The notes under the pieces: model-generated
Seen by the model: only the letters and a program-made list of their open reading frames with translations
Database searches by the model: none
What the model was told of the DNA's origin: nothing
Part shown: positions 10,590 to 22,029 of the stretch, one piece after another
How positions within the stretch are numbered: position 1 is the first letter of the stretch
Layout of the letters: each line of letters begins with the position of its first letter
Assembly: GCA_030789695.1 (NCBI GenBank)
Contig: CM061142.1
Location: forward strand, 46,937,987 to 47,001,986
Length of the DNA stretch: 64,000 nt
Origin: Scilla litardierei
Lineage: Eukaryota; Streptophyta; Magnoliopsida; Asparagales; Asparagaceae
Direction of reading: 5' to 3'
Position numbers and translations under genes: made by a program

Positions 10590-12332
10590 ATGCCACCACG
10601 TCTTAGGCCACGCACTCGGGAGCCCGCTTCCAAGCAGAAGAGGTCAGGTGATCATGGCTCCTCTTCCGCTAGGGTGGACCCCCTCCACCTAGCCCACCAC
10701 CACCCACACATCTGCCTCCTACCACACCCATTCCACCACCAGCACCACCCGCCCCGCTATCAATGTGATGGGGATTGTTCAGAGACGATGCTCAGCGCCC
10801 CAGATTTGAGCGTATCTCTAATCGCTCGATCGTACCCACTAGGTTCACGCACCTCGCTGACTTTGAGTGCCTGGGATACTAGAGGGGCTGCTCTAGTTGT
10901 ATGACAAAGTGGGGTGGCGTGATTCCTTGTCAGTGTCGACAGACACTCACATCTGCCCGACACTAGAGGTCCTTAGTTCTATTGACTAGACCCCTGGAGG
11001 ATGCTCCTTTCGTCTGATGGATCGAGAGTGCGAGGTCACTCTCGACATGCTTAGAGAATTCTTCCAGTGGCCCCCTGTCCCGGACCCTGACCGAGCCTAT
11101 AGTCCCACGCACATCCCACCCCCGTCATTCGACACGCACGCTTGGACACATATCACGGGTTCTCCCCTCGCCTTTGACCCTAGTCGGGCCAAGGCCTCTG
11201 CCATCCTCCACCCTTGCCTCCACATTGCACAGCGCCTTATGGCAACCACTTTTCTTGCGAGATATGAGCCAGGGACGATGTCGACGCCAGAGCTCTACAT
11301 GCTCTACGCGATGACACGATCGCGGGCCTATGAGCGAGGAGGAGACGTTTTGGTCCCCGCCGTCGAGATTGATATTGCCAGTTGGTACATCGACTGCATC
11401 ATTATTTCTGTCGGTGCTCGGACGCCTATCTGTTGCAGCTGTCTGATTATCCTCTTGGCCCTTTTATGCGGAGTTGACCTCCCAGCTGGCTTGCTGAGAC
11501 CACCGAGCCACACCTCACTCTCCATAGATGTTATGGCCCGGATGAGGATGCTTCGTCCTCATGGTCAGCACCACTGGGTGTGGCTGCACGGTCCCCATGG
11601 CACAGATTATATGATTCTTCTGAGCCCTGCTCGGACGCATATTGGACCCGCTGGCGGAGAGTGGATTCCAGCGATGGATCTCCTTATCCCCGCTGCGTAC
11701 GTGCTTGAGCCTGAGGGTGCTCAGTAGGAGCCCCTCCTTCCACCCCTTAACCTCGTGATACTCCAGCCTGCTCCAGATCTGTCTGCACCTCCCGACACCT
11801 CTGTCCATACGTCTGTCAGGGTCAGAAGCACTTTAGCAAAGTCCACCGCCACCACTACCACCACTATGCCCATGTCCATAGATCACATTTCTGCGGCTAG
11901 CCCCGAGCGTCCCCCCACCATAGTTGAGTACGGCGAGCCCTCTTTTGCCTTCGCAGTGGAGACCCTTTCCTCTTTCTTGTTCTCGACCCCTAGAGAGTAA
12001 TTTCCTGCACGGCCTCCCCAGCCGTCGACCCTTCTGTATACTCTGCCGTTGTATTCTCTGAGAGCGTTGTGACATCTGTCTCCACGTCTGTGTCACTGAC
12101 CTCTCTGCCCGCCTTGTCGTCTGCCACCAATTTAGCTTCTGCTGCTGCTCCATCCTCTTCGACCTTGCCTACGTCTCGGCCTCCCACAGAGGCTGAGCGT
12201 CACTTCGTGAGCACATCACCACCGCACCATCCCACTGTTGCACATATCCTTTACGGTAGCCGCACGAGACAGCCCCGCTTTTCACCTGTTCTACCTGTTC
12301 AATCCTCAGCTCCACCTCCCCCGACACCTTAG
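10590..12332 (+). pseudogene. ATHILA ORF-1-like gene remnant (copy 2)
   Basis: Second copy of the env-like/ORF-1 gene, better preserved than the one at 2830-4601. It begins MPPRLRPRT (10590). The longest open stretch, 11017-11727, covers the conserved core: MDRECEVTL, FFQWPP, AFDPSRAKASAILHPCL, IAQRLMATTFLARYEP, ELYMLYAMTRSRAYERGG. A Ser/Thr/Pro-rich tail follows to 12332. At least three frame changes separate the parts (about 10904, 11727 and 12000), so no full protein can be made. No signal peptide or transmembrane pattern is evident, so calling it an envelope protein is not supported by this sequence. Confidence 0.7.
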
Positions 12333-14415
12333 TTCAGTACCTCCGTGCTCTAGAGGGGGCGGTGAGTGGACTTAGAGCAGATTTTCGGGCTCTCTCTTCT
12401 ACTGTTAGCGTTGTCCAGCGTTACTTCCTGGTATTCAGGCTTGCTTGAACCAGATTCTTGAGCGTCTGCCTCAGCCACCCACCCCAACCAGTAGCCTCCA
12501 TGACCACCACCTCCGCCACAGGACGGTGCTGGTGCCCCACCACCCACCTAGGCACACTCTGGATGCCTTCCATATTTTTGCTGCTGTTACGCTGGATATT
12601 TTGTGCATGCTGATTTTGCACACCCTCCTCCACACACGTTTTGGTCACTTTTGCACATATCTGTTTATATCCTTTTTTAGAGAAAGGGAGTACTTTTGGG
12701 GACACTTACATGGTACAATTTTGATCTCTGCATGCATCATTTGCATACCCATCTCATTTTTATTTTATTTTCATCATGTATGCATCCTCACCCACCCCAC
12801 CCATATTTTGTCTCTCAGTATGCCACACTTTGCACATTGAGGACACTGTGCACTTTAGCTTGGGGGAGTGAGTTCTCACGCACTTTTTATTTTTTCGTCG
12901 CCTTTTATTTTTTTCATTTTCTCACTTTTCTTTGTTTCTACACTTATTTTCGCCCACTTTTTCAATTTTTTTCCATGCATCATGTTTTCTTACTTTTTGA
13001 GTGTGCGGCATTGTACAGTAGTTTTTATTTATCCTTATTTCTTTTATCATGTTTGCTAGAGATGAATTTGCTGTGATGACGACGAAGTGGTATTAGCTTA
13101 TCTCATATGCATATTATCTTGTCATGACATAGTTTTTATTTCAGACATCATAGCAATGTCTTACTATGCATTTGAGATAGGAACCCGCCTTTTGTTATAT
13201 GAAAATGGATGAAACTCTTTTATTAGATGAGTCTGATGATTTTTACTGTATACTCTTCATAGAAAACACACCAAGCTTCACGCATTGATTGCTTATATCT
13301 GGAGTACTGCTTTCTTATCTTATATCACTTCTTATTGCATGAAAATTGTACCCTTCACTTTCAGGTTGATTGAATGTATGCTAGGTTGATATAACTGGAT
13401 TATTTTACTTTCTGAGATTAAACTGAGTAGATTACATTACTCTGCAGAAAGTTGTCGTGCACATTCTATAGAGTGAACAGAGTGTTACATATATTTCTTT
13501 CTCCACATATCTTGAGCATTATTTCTATACTTAGAGTCATTGGTGAATCTCCCTTCAGCGATTCTTATATTGGCATTTTTCCCCCGCTACAAAAGATCCA
13601 TGCTCCTATACCCCAAAATCAAAAAGAAAAAAATTCTTGTATATCTTTCTATCTTTTGATTTGGGATCACAGTTGCATTTTTATGAAAAAAAAGAAAAAA
13701 AGAGAAGAAAAGAGAAAAGAAGTTTATACATGATCCCACTTCATATCCTTTCTCTCTTTCTTCCCTCTTTTATTTTTTATTTTTGTTCTTTGGAGATTTG
13801 ATAATGGGGAATAAGCTTATTGATTTATCTTTTGCCACACGCTTATAGATAAGCTTGGGAGAGAGGATCCAATGATGTGTGTGTGTGTGACTACTTGATT
13901 GTGCATGATAACCTAAGCTAGGCAATTTTCTATACTCGGTGAGATTACTAAAAGTTTTACGAAATCCAAGAATTGAAACTTAGCATGCATTTTATGAAAA
14001 CCACTCCTTTCTATTCTTATTGCTTCATATTGTGTGATATCTCTTATACACCAAATAGAAAGAATTCAATTGAAAAGTGTGTGGTCTATGATCATGTATA
14101 CCACTTTAGATGCTTCAGACGATGTTAATTCTAGAATGATTCCATATTTAATATTGTTTTGCTATTCTCGGGTTTCTATTATGAATGCATCTTTATATGA
14201 TCATGATATCGAGATAAAAATCTTTGGCATGTGTTTTATATTCGTCGTATGCTATTTGAGTAAGCAAATCCACGTCCTGAGGAAATGATCTAGCACCTCC
14301 ATCTTTATTTTCTTGTCTATTTTCTATTTCCTTTTCCTTTTCCTTATTTTTATCCACCGGGTTCGCCTTTTACTCATCTTCCTCGAGGACGAGAAGAGGT
14401 AAGCTTGGGGGATTT
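12333..14415 (+). mobile_element. Family A element, 3' non-coding region and polypurine tract
   Basis: No gene is seen. The stretch carries the signature ..GAGGACACTGTGCACTTTAG.. followed by CTTGGGGGAG (12838-12868), typical of Athila/Tat 3' regions. There is an A/G-rich run at 13684-13725. A purine-rich segment just before the LTR (14401-14415, AAGCTTGGGGGAT plus TTT) probably served as the plus-strand primer. Confidence 0.65.
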
Positions 14416-14718
14416 TGATCACTCCATATTTTACACCTTTTTTCTGCATGTTTTCATGACGTTTTGATCGCCCATATTACATTTTTCACGATTATTCGAC
14501 GATATCGCGTTACTTTTCACTATTTCTTGTTTTTGTCGTATTTCAGGAAATATGAAGCGATTTGGAGCGAAAATGAGATCAAAGGATTTTCACGCACTTC
14601 GGAGTGCCGCCACGGCTTATTGGAGGACTTATTAGCGATAGAGGATGAGCGGAAGAAGAAGAAAATCGATAGGAGCGACGAGGAGGCAAAAAGGAGAAGA
14701 AATGAGCTCAGGAGCACC

Positions 14719-15074
14719 TCACTCGGCCGAGCAAGACTGGTCATTCGGCCGAGTGAAGGATCACCCTCGCTCGAGTAAAACAGATACGCACTGAAGATTT
14801 TCCATGTTTCCTCGGCCGAGTAAGGAAGTCCACTCGGCCGAGTGAGAAAGCTCACTCGCCCGAGTGGTACAGAGAATTCGTCCAGAGAAGCTGCCAACTT
14901 ACTAGAATTTCAGAGGAAGCCCACTCGGCCGAGCATGATTGCTCACTCGGCCGAATGAAGAAGACTACTCGGCCGAGCCATCCCGAGAGACAGACCCCTT
15001 AAAACACCGAATTACTGTTATTTTACAGGGTTTGTTACTCGGACGAGTGACAAGGGTTACTCAGCTGAGTGACC
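14719..15074. repeat. Palindrome array of LTR A3
   Basis: Eleven CTCGGCCGAG-type palindromes, mostly flanked by TCA/TGA, ending ~80 bp before the TATA-like box. Several are perfect 14-16-bp palindromes. Confidence 0.9.
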
Positions 15075-15527
15075 CTCTTCGACTGCTGCTATGGCTGCGA
15101 ATTCTGGGCTGCGCAGGGGCAGTTTTGTCACGATTTTTTTGACGATTTTGGCTTGTATTTAAGCCTAGTTTTTACCCTAGTTTCAGGAGAGACTTGAATT
15201 ATTTTTTAGAGACTTATATTAGGTTTTTGACGGCTATTCTTTTGGGAAATCTCAGCTGGAGATCATTGGCGACATCGTTGGTTTGTTCTTTCTTGCTAAA
15301 AAAACTCATTTTATGAATTGTTTCTTCTTTGCAATGAATTGTGCCATGATTAAATTTGTTATTTCTGATATTTTCATGATGATTAGTGAGTAGTTCCATC
15401 GTTCTAGGGCATGGGGGTGAACCCTATGGACCCGATCTTTGAATTGTGATGAATTTGTAGAATTGTTGCTAGAATTGATAATGGTTAGGTTGTGATCGAT
15501 TTATTACTAGTAGCTAGAAATTCATAT

Positions 15528-15819
15528 CGATTGGGATTTGCAAGAGATTGGATCCCAATTGCTAGGAATGCCTAGATATTCGATTTAGATTGATAATTGA
15601 AATTCTCTATATTTGGTTTGCAAGAGATTGGACCAAAGCTAGGATTTTTAATTATAAATCTATACTAATATTCGTTTGCAAGAGATTGGACGAATACAAA
15701 CTATCATAACCTAGATCGTAGCTGAGTTTGCACGAGAGTGGGCTCGAGATGCGATTCGACGATGATGTTGATCTTCACGCCAGTGGATTAGGGTAGGGTT
15801 TGCACGAGAGTGGGCCCTA
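15528..15819 (+). repeat. Five constant-loop hairpins in LTR A3
   Basis: H1 ATTGGGAT/ATCCCAAT (15530-15559), H2 TTTGGT/ACCAAA (15612-15637), H3 TATTCGT/ACGAATA (15669-15696), H4 GAG/CTC (15724-15745, weak), H5 TAGGG/CCCTA (15794-15819). H1-H3 share the loop TTGCAAGAGATTGG exactly; H4 and H5 use TTGCACGAGAGTGG. Stem sequences are unrelated to each other. Confidence 0.88.
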
Positions 15820-16189
15820 ATCTAGGTTTGCTATAGACCGGCAATAGCGCGAGAGCGTGAGCTTGGTTCTATATTAAGTTGCGACTAGTTCACCTACATT
15901 CAAGCTTAGCAACAATGAAATTTATGATTCACAAGGATGAGAGACCGTCCGTAGTGGGGATTTCCTATCCCTAGACGCCTTTTATTATATTGCTATTTCT
16001 TGCTATTTGAACGATTGTGACTATTACATAAAAACTATTCTTATTCTCTTGATAGCTAGGTAATCGAAGTAAGATACTGTCATTTGTCCTCCCTGTGTTC
16101 GATACCCGCTCGCCACTACACCGTGCGCTTGCGGTAAGACTACAAGTCGTTTTTCGGGTGTATATCCGGCCGCGATCAGTGTTGCAGTC

Positions 16190-17190
16190 AGATTATCTTT
16201 TCAAGGATGCTATAAAAGCAACATAGTTGCCGGTGATTTCTTCATCTCCAGCACTCCCTTCAGACTCATCAGGAACTGACTAAGGACTTCTCTCTACACT
16301 GTATTCCTTTTCCTTTCTTCTTCTGATCATATCTCTGAGTAGGACAACTGACACCTTTCCCAGTGGTAAGATCACTAGGACGTGACCCACTGTTTCCTGA
16401 TTTGAAGTTCTGCCCTTTGCTGCTAATCTTCTTCTTCATTCTGCTGAAATTTTTGGTCAACGATATAATGTCCTAATCAAGACCCGTCTCATCATCTTCT
16501 TTAGTGACTTCTTATGTTTCAGTTTTTAAAGCCACTCCTTTGTCCCTTTTATTCTGTTTGAGATTCATTTCAAAAGTTTGTAAGGACCCCATAAGTTCAT
16601 CAAGTCTCATAGTAGATGTATTCATAGCTTCTTCAATGGCAGCAACTTTAGCAAAAAATCTGTCTGGTAGCAATCTTAGAGTTTTTCTGACCAACTTCAC
16701 TTGTGAGATTTTTTGCCAAGTTGAAAAGCCTGATTAGATATGTCTCTTAACTTCCCATTAAATTCAGCAATAGTTTCATCATCACTCATCTCTAATTCTT
16801 TAAACGAGATGCAAGCATTTGAAGTTTAGAAATTTTTACCGCATTAGTTCCTTCATGAACGTTTTGAAGAATGTCCCATGATTCTTTAGCATACTCGCAA
16901 GTAGAGATGAGTTTAAATTGCTCTTCATCAATAGCTGTGAAAATGGCATTCACTGCTTTAGAATTCCTTAGGGCAGCATGATCTTCATCTTGACTCCAGT
17001 GTTTAGTCGGCTTGAGATATTCCTTGTCGTCTTTGTCAACTTCCATCGGAGGGGACCATCCTTCAACAACTGCGATCCATGCCTTCTCATCGAGAGATTT
17101 AATGAAGGCTCGCATCCTGGACTTCTAGTATGTGTAGTTAGTGCCAATAAGCAGTGGCGGACGAGTAGCAGAAGCACCCTCTCTTGTATT
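16190..17190 (-). pseudogene. Copia gag remnant
   Basis: Minus-strand frames give a UBN2-type Copia capsid protein. The segment at 17115-16792 has MRAFIKSLDEKAWIAVVEGW, NAIFTAIDEEQF and AKESWDILQNVHEGT. The segment at 16700-16512 has LRLLPDRFFAKVAAIEE and LDELMGSLQTFE. A basic tail follows to 16269. Frames are broken and pol is absent, because the left end is cut by LTR A3 at 16178. The primer site and 5' LTR lie just to the right. Confidence 0.8.
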
Positions 17191-17258
17191 CATGATTCAA
17201 ATACTGAAATCCCAAGATCACACCCGCTTTGACAAAAAAACAATGTAGCATGGATGAT

Positions 17259-17274
17259 CTGCTCTAATACCAAT
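17259..17274 (-). other. Primer-binding site, initiator tRNA-Met type
   Basis: Reading minus, ATTGGTATTAGAGCAGA matches the complement of the plant initiator tRNA-Met 3' end (TGGTATCAGAGC) with one mismatch. It is directly next to the LTR. Confidence 0.75.
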
Positions 17275-17962
17275 TGAATTTCAGTACTCCTAGAAAATCA
17301 GATTACTCCACTATAATATATATGAATACAATCACTAATATCGGATTTCTAATAGGAGGAACATGCTCCCCCTCAATACAAACCACAGTGGGTGGTCTCA
17401 ACCAAACCCATGGAGTAATCTATGCAAGCTCCCCTTGCATGCAAGATCCCCTTGCAAAACTGAATCGAATCAACTCCCTTTATCCCTACCCCAGGTAGCC
17501 GTCAGCTTCCCTTCCAGAGTTAACAAACACGATCTTCAAAATCGATAACCCTAGATCAATCCGCATGAAGCTTATATATTACGGTACTCCTTTAATCATA
17601 TAAGATGTTATGGAAAACAACTGATTTAGAAACCATGCAGATCATCTCGGCCCGTAAATCTAGGAACCACCTAGGACAAGTGATCCTGCAATATCTTCAA
17701 TAGATCTTTCAACCACTATTTGTGGGTTTATACCTTCCATCGCATCTTCAGTAGATCTTATGTACACCAGCATATAACATAATAACTGGAGAGAATCTAG
17801 ATAATAATACAAGATCTGAACCCATTCAAATAATGAATCTTCAAGCCCCTGAAATCTGAACTTCTCTCTATTTAGTCAGAACAGCATGTTGCAACTCATG
17901 TTGCAACATGACTTACAACATGACTCATAACCAGTCCTTTTAAGAAGATGTATGTCCCAACA
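17275..17962 (-). repeat. 5' LTR of the Copia relic
   Basis: On the plus strand it runs TGAATTTCAG .. CCCAACA, so reading minus it starts TGTTGGGACATAC and ends ..TTCA beside the primer site: 688 bp with TG..CA ends. The boundaries are inferred from these ends and the primer site. Confidence 0.65.
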
Positions 17963-18289
17963 GATACTCTCTGGTTTTGAGAGTGTTTTAGTCTCAAGGT
18001 GTTAAATATGTGTTATGTAATTATCAGATGTTGTTTAGCAAGTTGCATAGTTTTACTCTAGCAGGTTTGCAAGGGGGAGATAATGAAAATCTTAAGTCGC
18101 AGGTATAGGGACTGAAGTAGGTTTGGAGGACCAAACCAGGATAAAGCCATCTATGTTTGTGATTGATCACATTGCTGGTTTTTTGTCTACTTTTTACATT
18201 CAGATTCATTCATTATTTTTTGCCACCAGTATACTGCTATTTGGTTATTTTACTTCATTGCACTAATAAATATTGTTAAGAATATAAGA
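17963..18289. other. Unassigned AT-rich stretch
   Basis: No gene, RNA or clear repeat is seen. A GCAAGGGGGAGATAATG run (18068-18084) looks like a Copia polypurine tract and suggests more retroelement debris. Confidence 0.4.
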
Positions 18290-19030
18290 ATCCATTCATT
18301 GGGATCTAACAGGATGATATGATTGTTTTAGTCTTGATACATAGAGAATATGTTGAAACGATCTAACATGGAAAACTTCAAGTGAGATAATGCCCCCATT
18401 TGTCATAAAATAACTCTCTCTAAAGAAATATCTCCTAAGACCAATAAGGAGAAAGCACACATGCGTAAGGGTTATTACGCTTTGGCTATTTGATTGATCA
18501 TGTACTTGATGTTGTATACTAGAAAAGATATAAGATATGTTCTTGGTGTTATCATTCGATATCCAACTAATCATGGAGAGACACTAGAATGTCATAAAAT
18601 GTATATTCAAACACTTGAGAAGGACGGAAGATTAGTTCTTAGCTTATGCTTATGGTAATCTCTTGAAAGAGTGATATACTGATCGCAACTTGTAAAGTGG
18701 TATAGATGATAATAAATTAATTTTAGGATATGTTTTTACATTTAATGGAGGGGTTATGAGTAGTAATAGTTCTAAGATAGATACAAGGGAAGACTCTAAG
18801 ATGGAAGCAGATTACATCATAGCAAATAATATAAAAAAGAGGCAGTTTGGATGAAGATATTCATTGTTGAGCTTGGAGGTGTCTCTTTGATTACTAGTCC
18901 AATACCTTTGTATTGCGACAACAATGCAACAATAATTTTATCTACGGAACCAAGGCCTCATAAACAATCCAGACACATCTTAAGAAAATTTCTTATCAAA
19001 ACAATTATGATATAGAACTACAAAGAGTTA
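18290..19030 (+). pseudogene. Copia reverse transcriptase C-terminus and RNase H remnant
   Basis: Degraded plus-strand coding DNA. Around 18355-18470 it reads as the RT tail (NMENFKWDNAPICHGITLSKE). From 18728 it is RNase H: YVFTFNGGVMSSNSS, KMEADYI, then ELGGVSLITSPIPLYCDNNAT and EPRPHKQSRHILR to about 18990. Stops are frequent. The final segment of the domain (VVDLLTKAHLQE) continues at 19641-19760 after an inserted TRIM. No upstream gag or integrase belonging to it is visible. Confidence 0.75.
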
Positions 19031-19635
19031 TGCTAAGGTACAAATATGGGCTAAACTCATTAATCTCCACATTGGTATGATATTGTCCACTTCGGCCCAC
19101 TGGCCCAAGTGGTTTTGTTCTTGGGCTCTCCCCAAAAGGCCTCATGCCAATGGAGATTCAATTCACATACTTATAACGCATCAACTCCCCTTGTCTAGCC
19201 AATGTGGGCCTATGTTTGATATTTATCTCATAATCTCCATCTCAAACATAGTCTCACATGGTCATCCTTTGTTTCATCAACTTGATCGGTTCATATGATG
19301 GAAGGGCAAGTCACATCATTTAACCAATCAAGTTCATCTCTCAACGAGTGACCCACATAATTTCTTCTGCTATGCACAACAAACTGGTATCCATTCCACA
19401 TCGGTTAAGTCAGAGGTCCGGCTCTAATACCATTTGTTAGGGTTCAAATATGGGCTAAATTCATTAATCTCCACATTGGTATGATATAGTCCACTTCGGC
19501 ACACTGGCCAAGTGGTTTTGTTCTTGGGCTTTTTCCAAAAGGCCTCATGCCAATGGAGATTCAATTCCCATATTTATAACCCATCAACTCCCCTTGTCTA
19601 GCCAATGTGGGATTATGATTGATATTTATCTCACA
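19031..19635 (-). mobile_element. TRIM (miniature LTR retrotransposon) with target-site duplication
   Basis: A 605-bp element with direct terminal repeats of ~200 bp (19031-about 19232 and 19435-19635), separated by ~200 bp. The flanking 5-bp duplication AGTTA is perfect (19026-19030 and 19636-19640). The primer site is reversed at 19416-19432 (GGCTCTAATACCA, complement of initiator tRNA-Met), so the element points to the minus strand. It encodes nothing and depends on proteins of other elements. It sits inside the Copia RNase H remnant, so it is younger than that copy. The two repeats differ at several sites (for example CCCACTGGCCC vs CACACTGGCC), so the insertion is not recent. Confidence 0.9.
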
Positions 19636-19640
19636 AGTTA

Positions 19641-21792
19641 ATCCCACAATAAGGTAGTAGATCTACTCACAAAGGCACATCTACAAGAATGTTAAGAAAT
19701 ACTAGTGGATACTATCGGTATGAGATAATGAAATAATTAGCTTTGATTGCAAGTTAGAGATGTTGGAAAATGAGTGCCGTTAAGATAATTATTGTAACTA
19801 ACCCACCTTGTTCAAAAAGTAGTATGCTATTTGGTACTCCATATCATTATAATTGCATATTGTGAATATATGAATGTGTTCATTAAATATAATAATTGCA
19901 TTAATAAAGTTCTTGGATTGTGCAAGAAGATTAAAATTATAATGACATTATGATAATGAGGTCAATCAACCACTAAAGCATAATCTAGATTGTTTCCCAT
20001 CATAAGAATGTCAAGATAAGACATTAATATTTTGGATAGACTAGTGTATAATAATCTTTACCAAATAAATGGTAATTATTAGTTTCATAACCATTCAATG
20101 TGAAGGCATCATGAAGTATTATCATATGCTTATTAGAGAATAAGTTCATTGAATGAGTTACCAAAAAGCTTTCGAATGGTAACATACTCTCACTATCTAC
20201 AGAAGATCTCAAGTGACTGCTAATGTAGGTTAGTATTCATATATAAGATGTGCTAAAGAACATTGCTTATGGGATGACTATGTGTTGGCTTTTACAAATG
20301 AAAGTTGTTGCTACGTATTTGCCGTGTATGGTCTAAAGAATACAATACGGGGTGGTTGGCAAGATGGGATTCATTTCATCCAGTATAGAAGGTGAGTATC
20401 TTAAGAAATTAATATGTAGTCATAGTAAATCCTTGGCTAAGTTGAAAATAATCACTTATATAGAGTAATAAGTTGGATCCCTATTGATTACAGTTTCGCA
20501 TAATTGACTAAAGTAATTTAGGTCTTTGTCTATTTTTATAGTTCACCATAACATAAACATCATAGAAATAGTTATAATGAAAAGACACGGATTACATAGT
20601 ATCCTAATGTGTTTGGATGAGAACATAGTCTCACACCAGCTAAATAATTACAATTTTAAAGTAGATGGTCTTTACATGTAGATAGTGTTATGGTTGTATA
20701 TGTGACTGTATCATAGGGTATGGTCAGTCACTATCAAAGTAAGAATCGAGCTTTTAGTGTCTCACATAGGTGATCGATCCAACATAATAAACAAGCGAAA
20801 AAATTTTAAATATATGAAATATATGGATGGTTAAATGATCAAAAAGAGTTTTGACAATGTATTAAAGTGTTCATAAAGCTTTATGATCACTTTGTTCAAT
20901 GAAAAATTAAATAAACCTCATATAGACCTAACAAGAAGGGAAACAGATGAGATGACATGGCTTACTAGAGAGACTACTGGCAACCCTGGGATAGCATTAG
21001 TGGCTCTACTGGCAACCCTGGGATAGCATTAGTGGCTCTACTGGCAACCCTGGGATAGCATTAGTGGCTCTGCAACCCTGCCAACGTCACTTGCAGTTGT
21101 CTAAGGTTATTAAAGATATAACATGCATGCTAGTCCAGCCACCACCAGGTAATCGGTGGCCTCATCTTATCAGAGCTACTAAGTAACTAGTAGCAGCTAC
21201 TAAGAAACATGTGGCCACCAACGATAGGTGGCTAGTAGGTAAGATGGAGCTCAGGCCATGAGGTCTAATGAATGATAAGTCATGGTCCAAGAGTTGGACC
21301 ATAACTTAAACTTAGCATGATGACATTTTAAGTTGATTTTGGAATACTAACTTTATTTAGTCGCATATCAGATATGATAAAAATACTAAGAGGTGCTAAC
21401 ACTCTAAATAAATGTTTTCTTTTCGTCTCCAAAAATAAATAACAATATTCAAGGAAATTGAATAATATGAAAACTCACGATTTAAGGTAAAGTTCAATTT
21501 TCCCAAATGTAAAAGTTCTCTTCTTTATTTTTCTCAAGAGTTAGCAATGTTTGGAATAAAGTATGAGTTATGTGCTTGTGGATTGTAGTGTGTTCATCAT
21601 CAAGGTAAAAGTATTATCACATTGGTAGGTAAGGAGATCATGAGTCTTTATCATCAAAATAGGTTTTCGGGTATCGCTTAAGTATATCATCACAAAAGTT
21701 TGATTTTGTGTATTAATTAATATCTAACTATGGTAGATTCTAGGTTTCATGAGCAAGGAATTTTTTTAAATTCTACTGCTTCTGCCTTCGCA
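19641..21792 (+). repeat. 3' end and probable 3' LTR of the degraded Copia element
   Basis: After the TRIM the RNase H tail resumes (19641-19760). TGTTGGAAAATGAGTGCC at 19761 looks like an LTR start. A possible end at ..CTTCGCA (21792) is only a guess. The AT-rich interior has no gene. It holds the 32-bp tandem triplication listed separately. Confidence 0.45.
20976..21071. repeat. 32-bp tandem repeat, three perfect copies
   Basis: Three adjacent identical 32-bp units, each beginning ACTGGCAACCCTGGGATAGC, at 20976-21007, 21008-21039 and 21040-21071. A partial fourth (GCAACCCTG) follows. The lack of any difference between units points to a recent local expansion, or to an assembly effect. Confidence 0.95.
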
Positions 21793-22029
21793 ATATGATT
21801 ATAATTCCTAGCCAAGTAGACTTACATTCCTAACCCCACCTCCTTCCCTATGCTATGCTTCTTTGAGTTTCAGCCTTACAGAATTGACAGCTCTAGGGTC
21901 ACAGCTTCTAAGCTATTTCTCGATCCATGGAATCCAACTCATTGATTTTCAAGAATAATATCCAACGATTGTTTTCCAATAGAAAATTTCTTTAATGACA
22001 ATTCTAGACTAGTGACTTTGGATTTCAAT

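Larger units (their letters stand above)
14416..16178 (+). repeat. Family A LTR copy A3 (3' LTR)
   Basis: Best-preserved LTR of the family, 1763 bp, from TGATCACTCC to CCGCGATCA, so the ends carry the inverted hexamer TGATCA. Order: palindrome array (14719-15074), TATA-like TATTTAA (15156-15162), conserved TAGGGC..GTGAACCCTA motif (about 15405-15426), five hairpins (15528-15819), end. The next five bases (GTGTT, 16179-16183) would be the target-site duplication, but the left partner is lost. It interrupts a minus-strand Copia gag. Confidence 0.9.
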
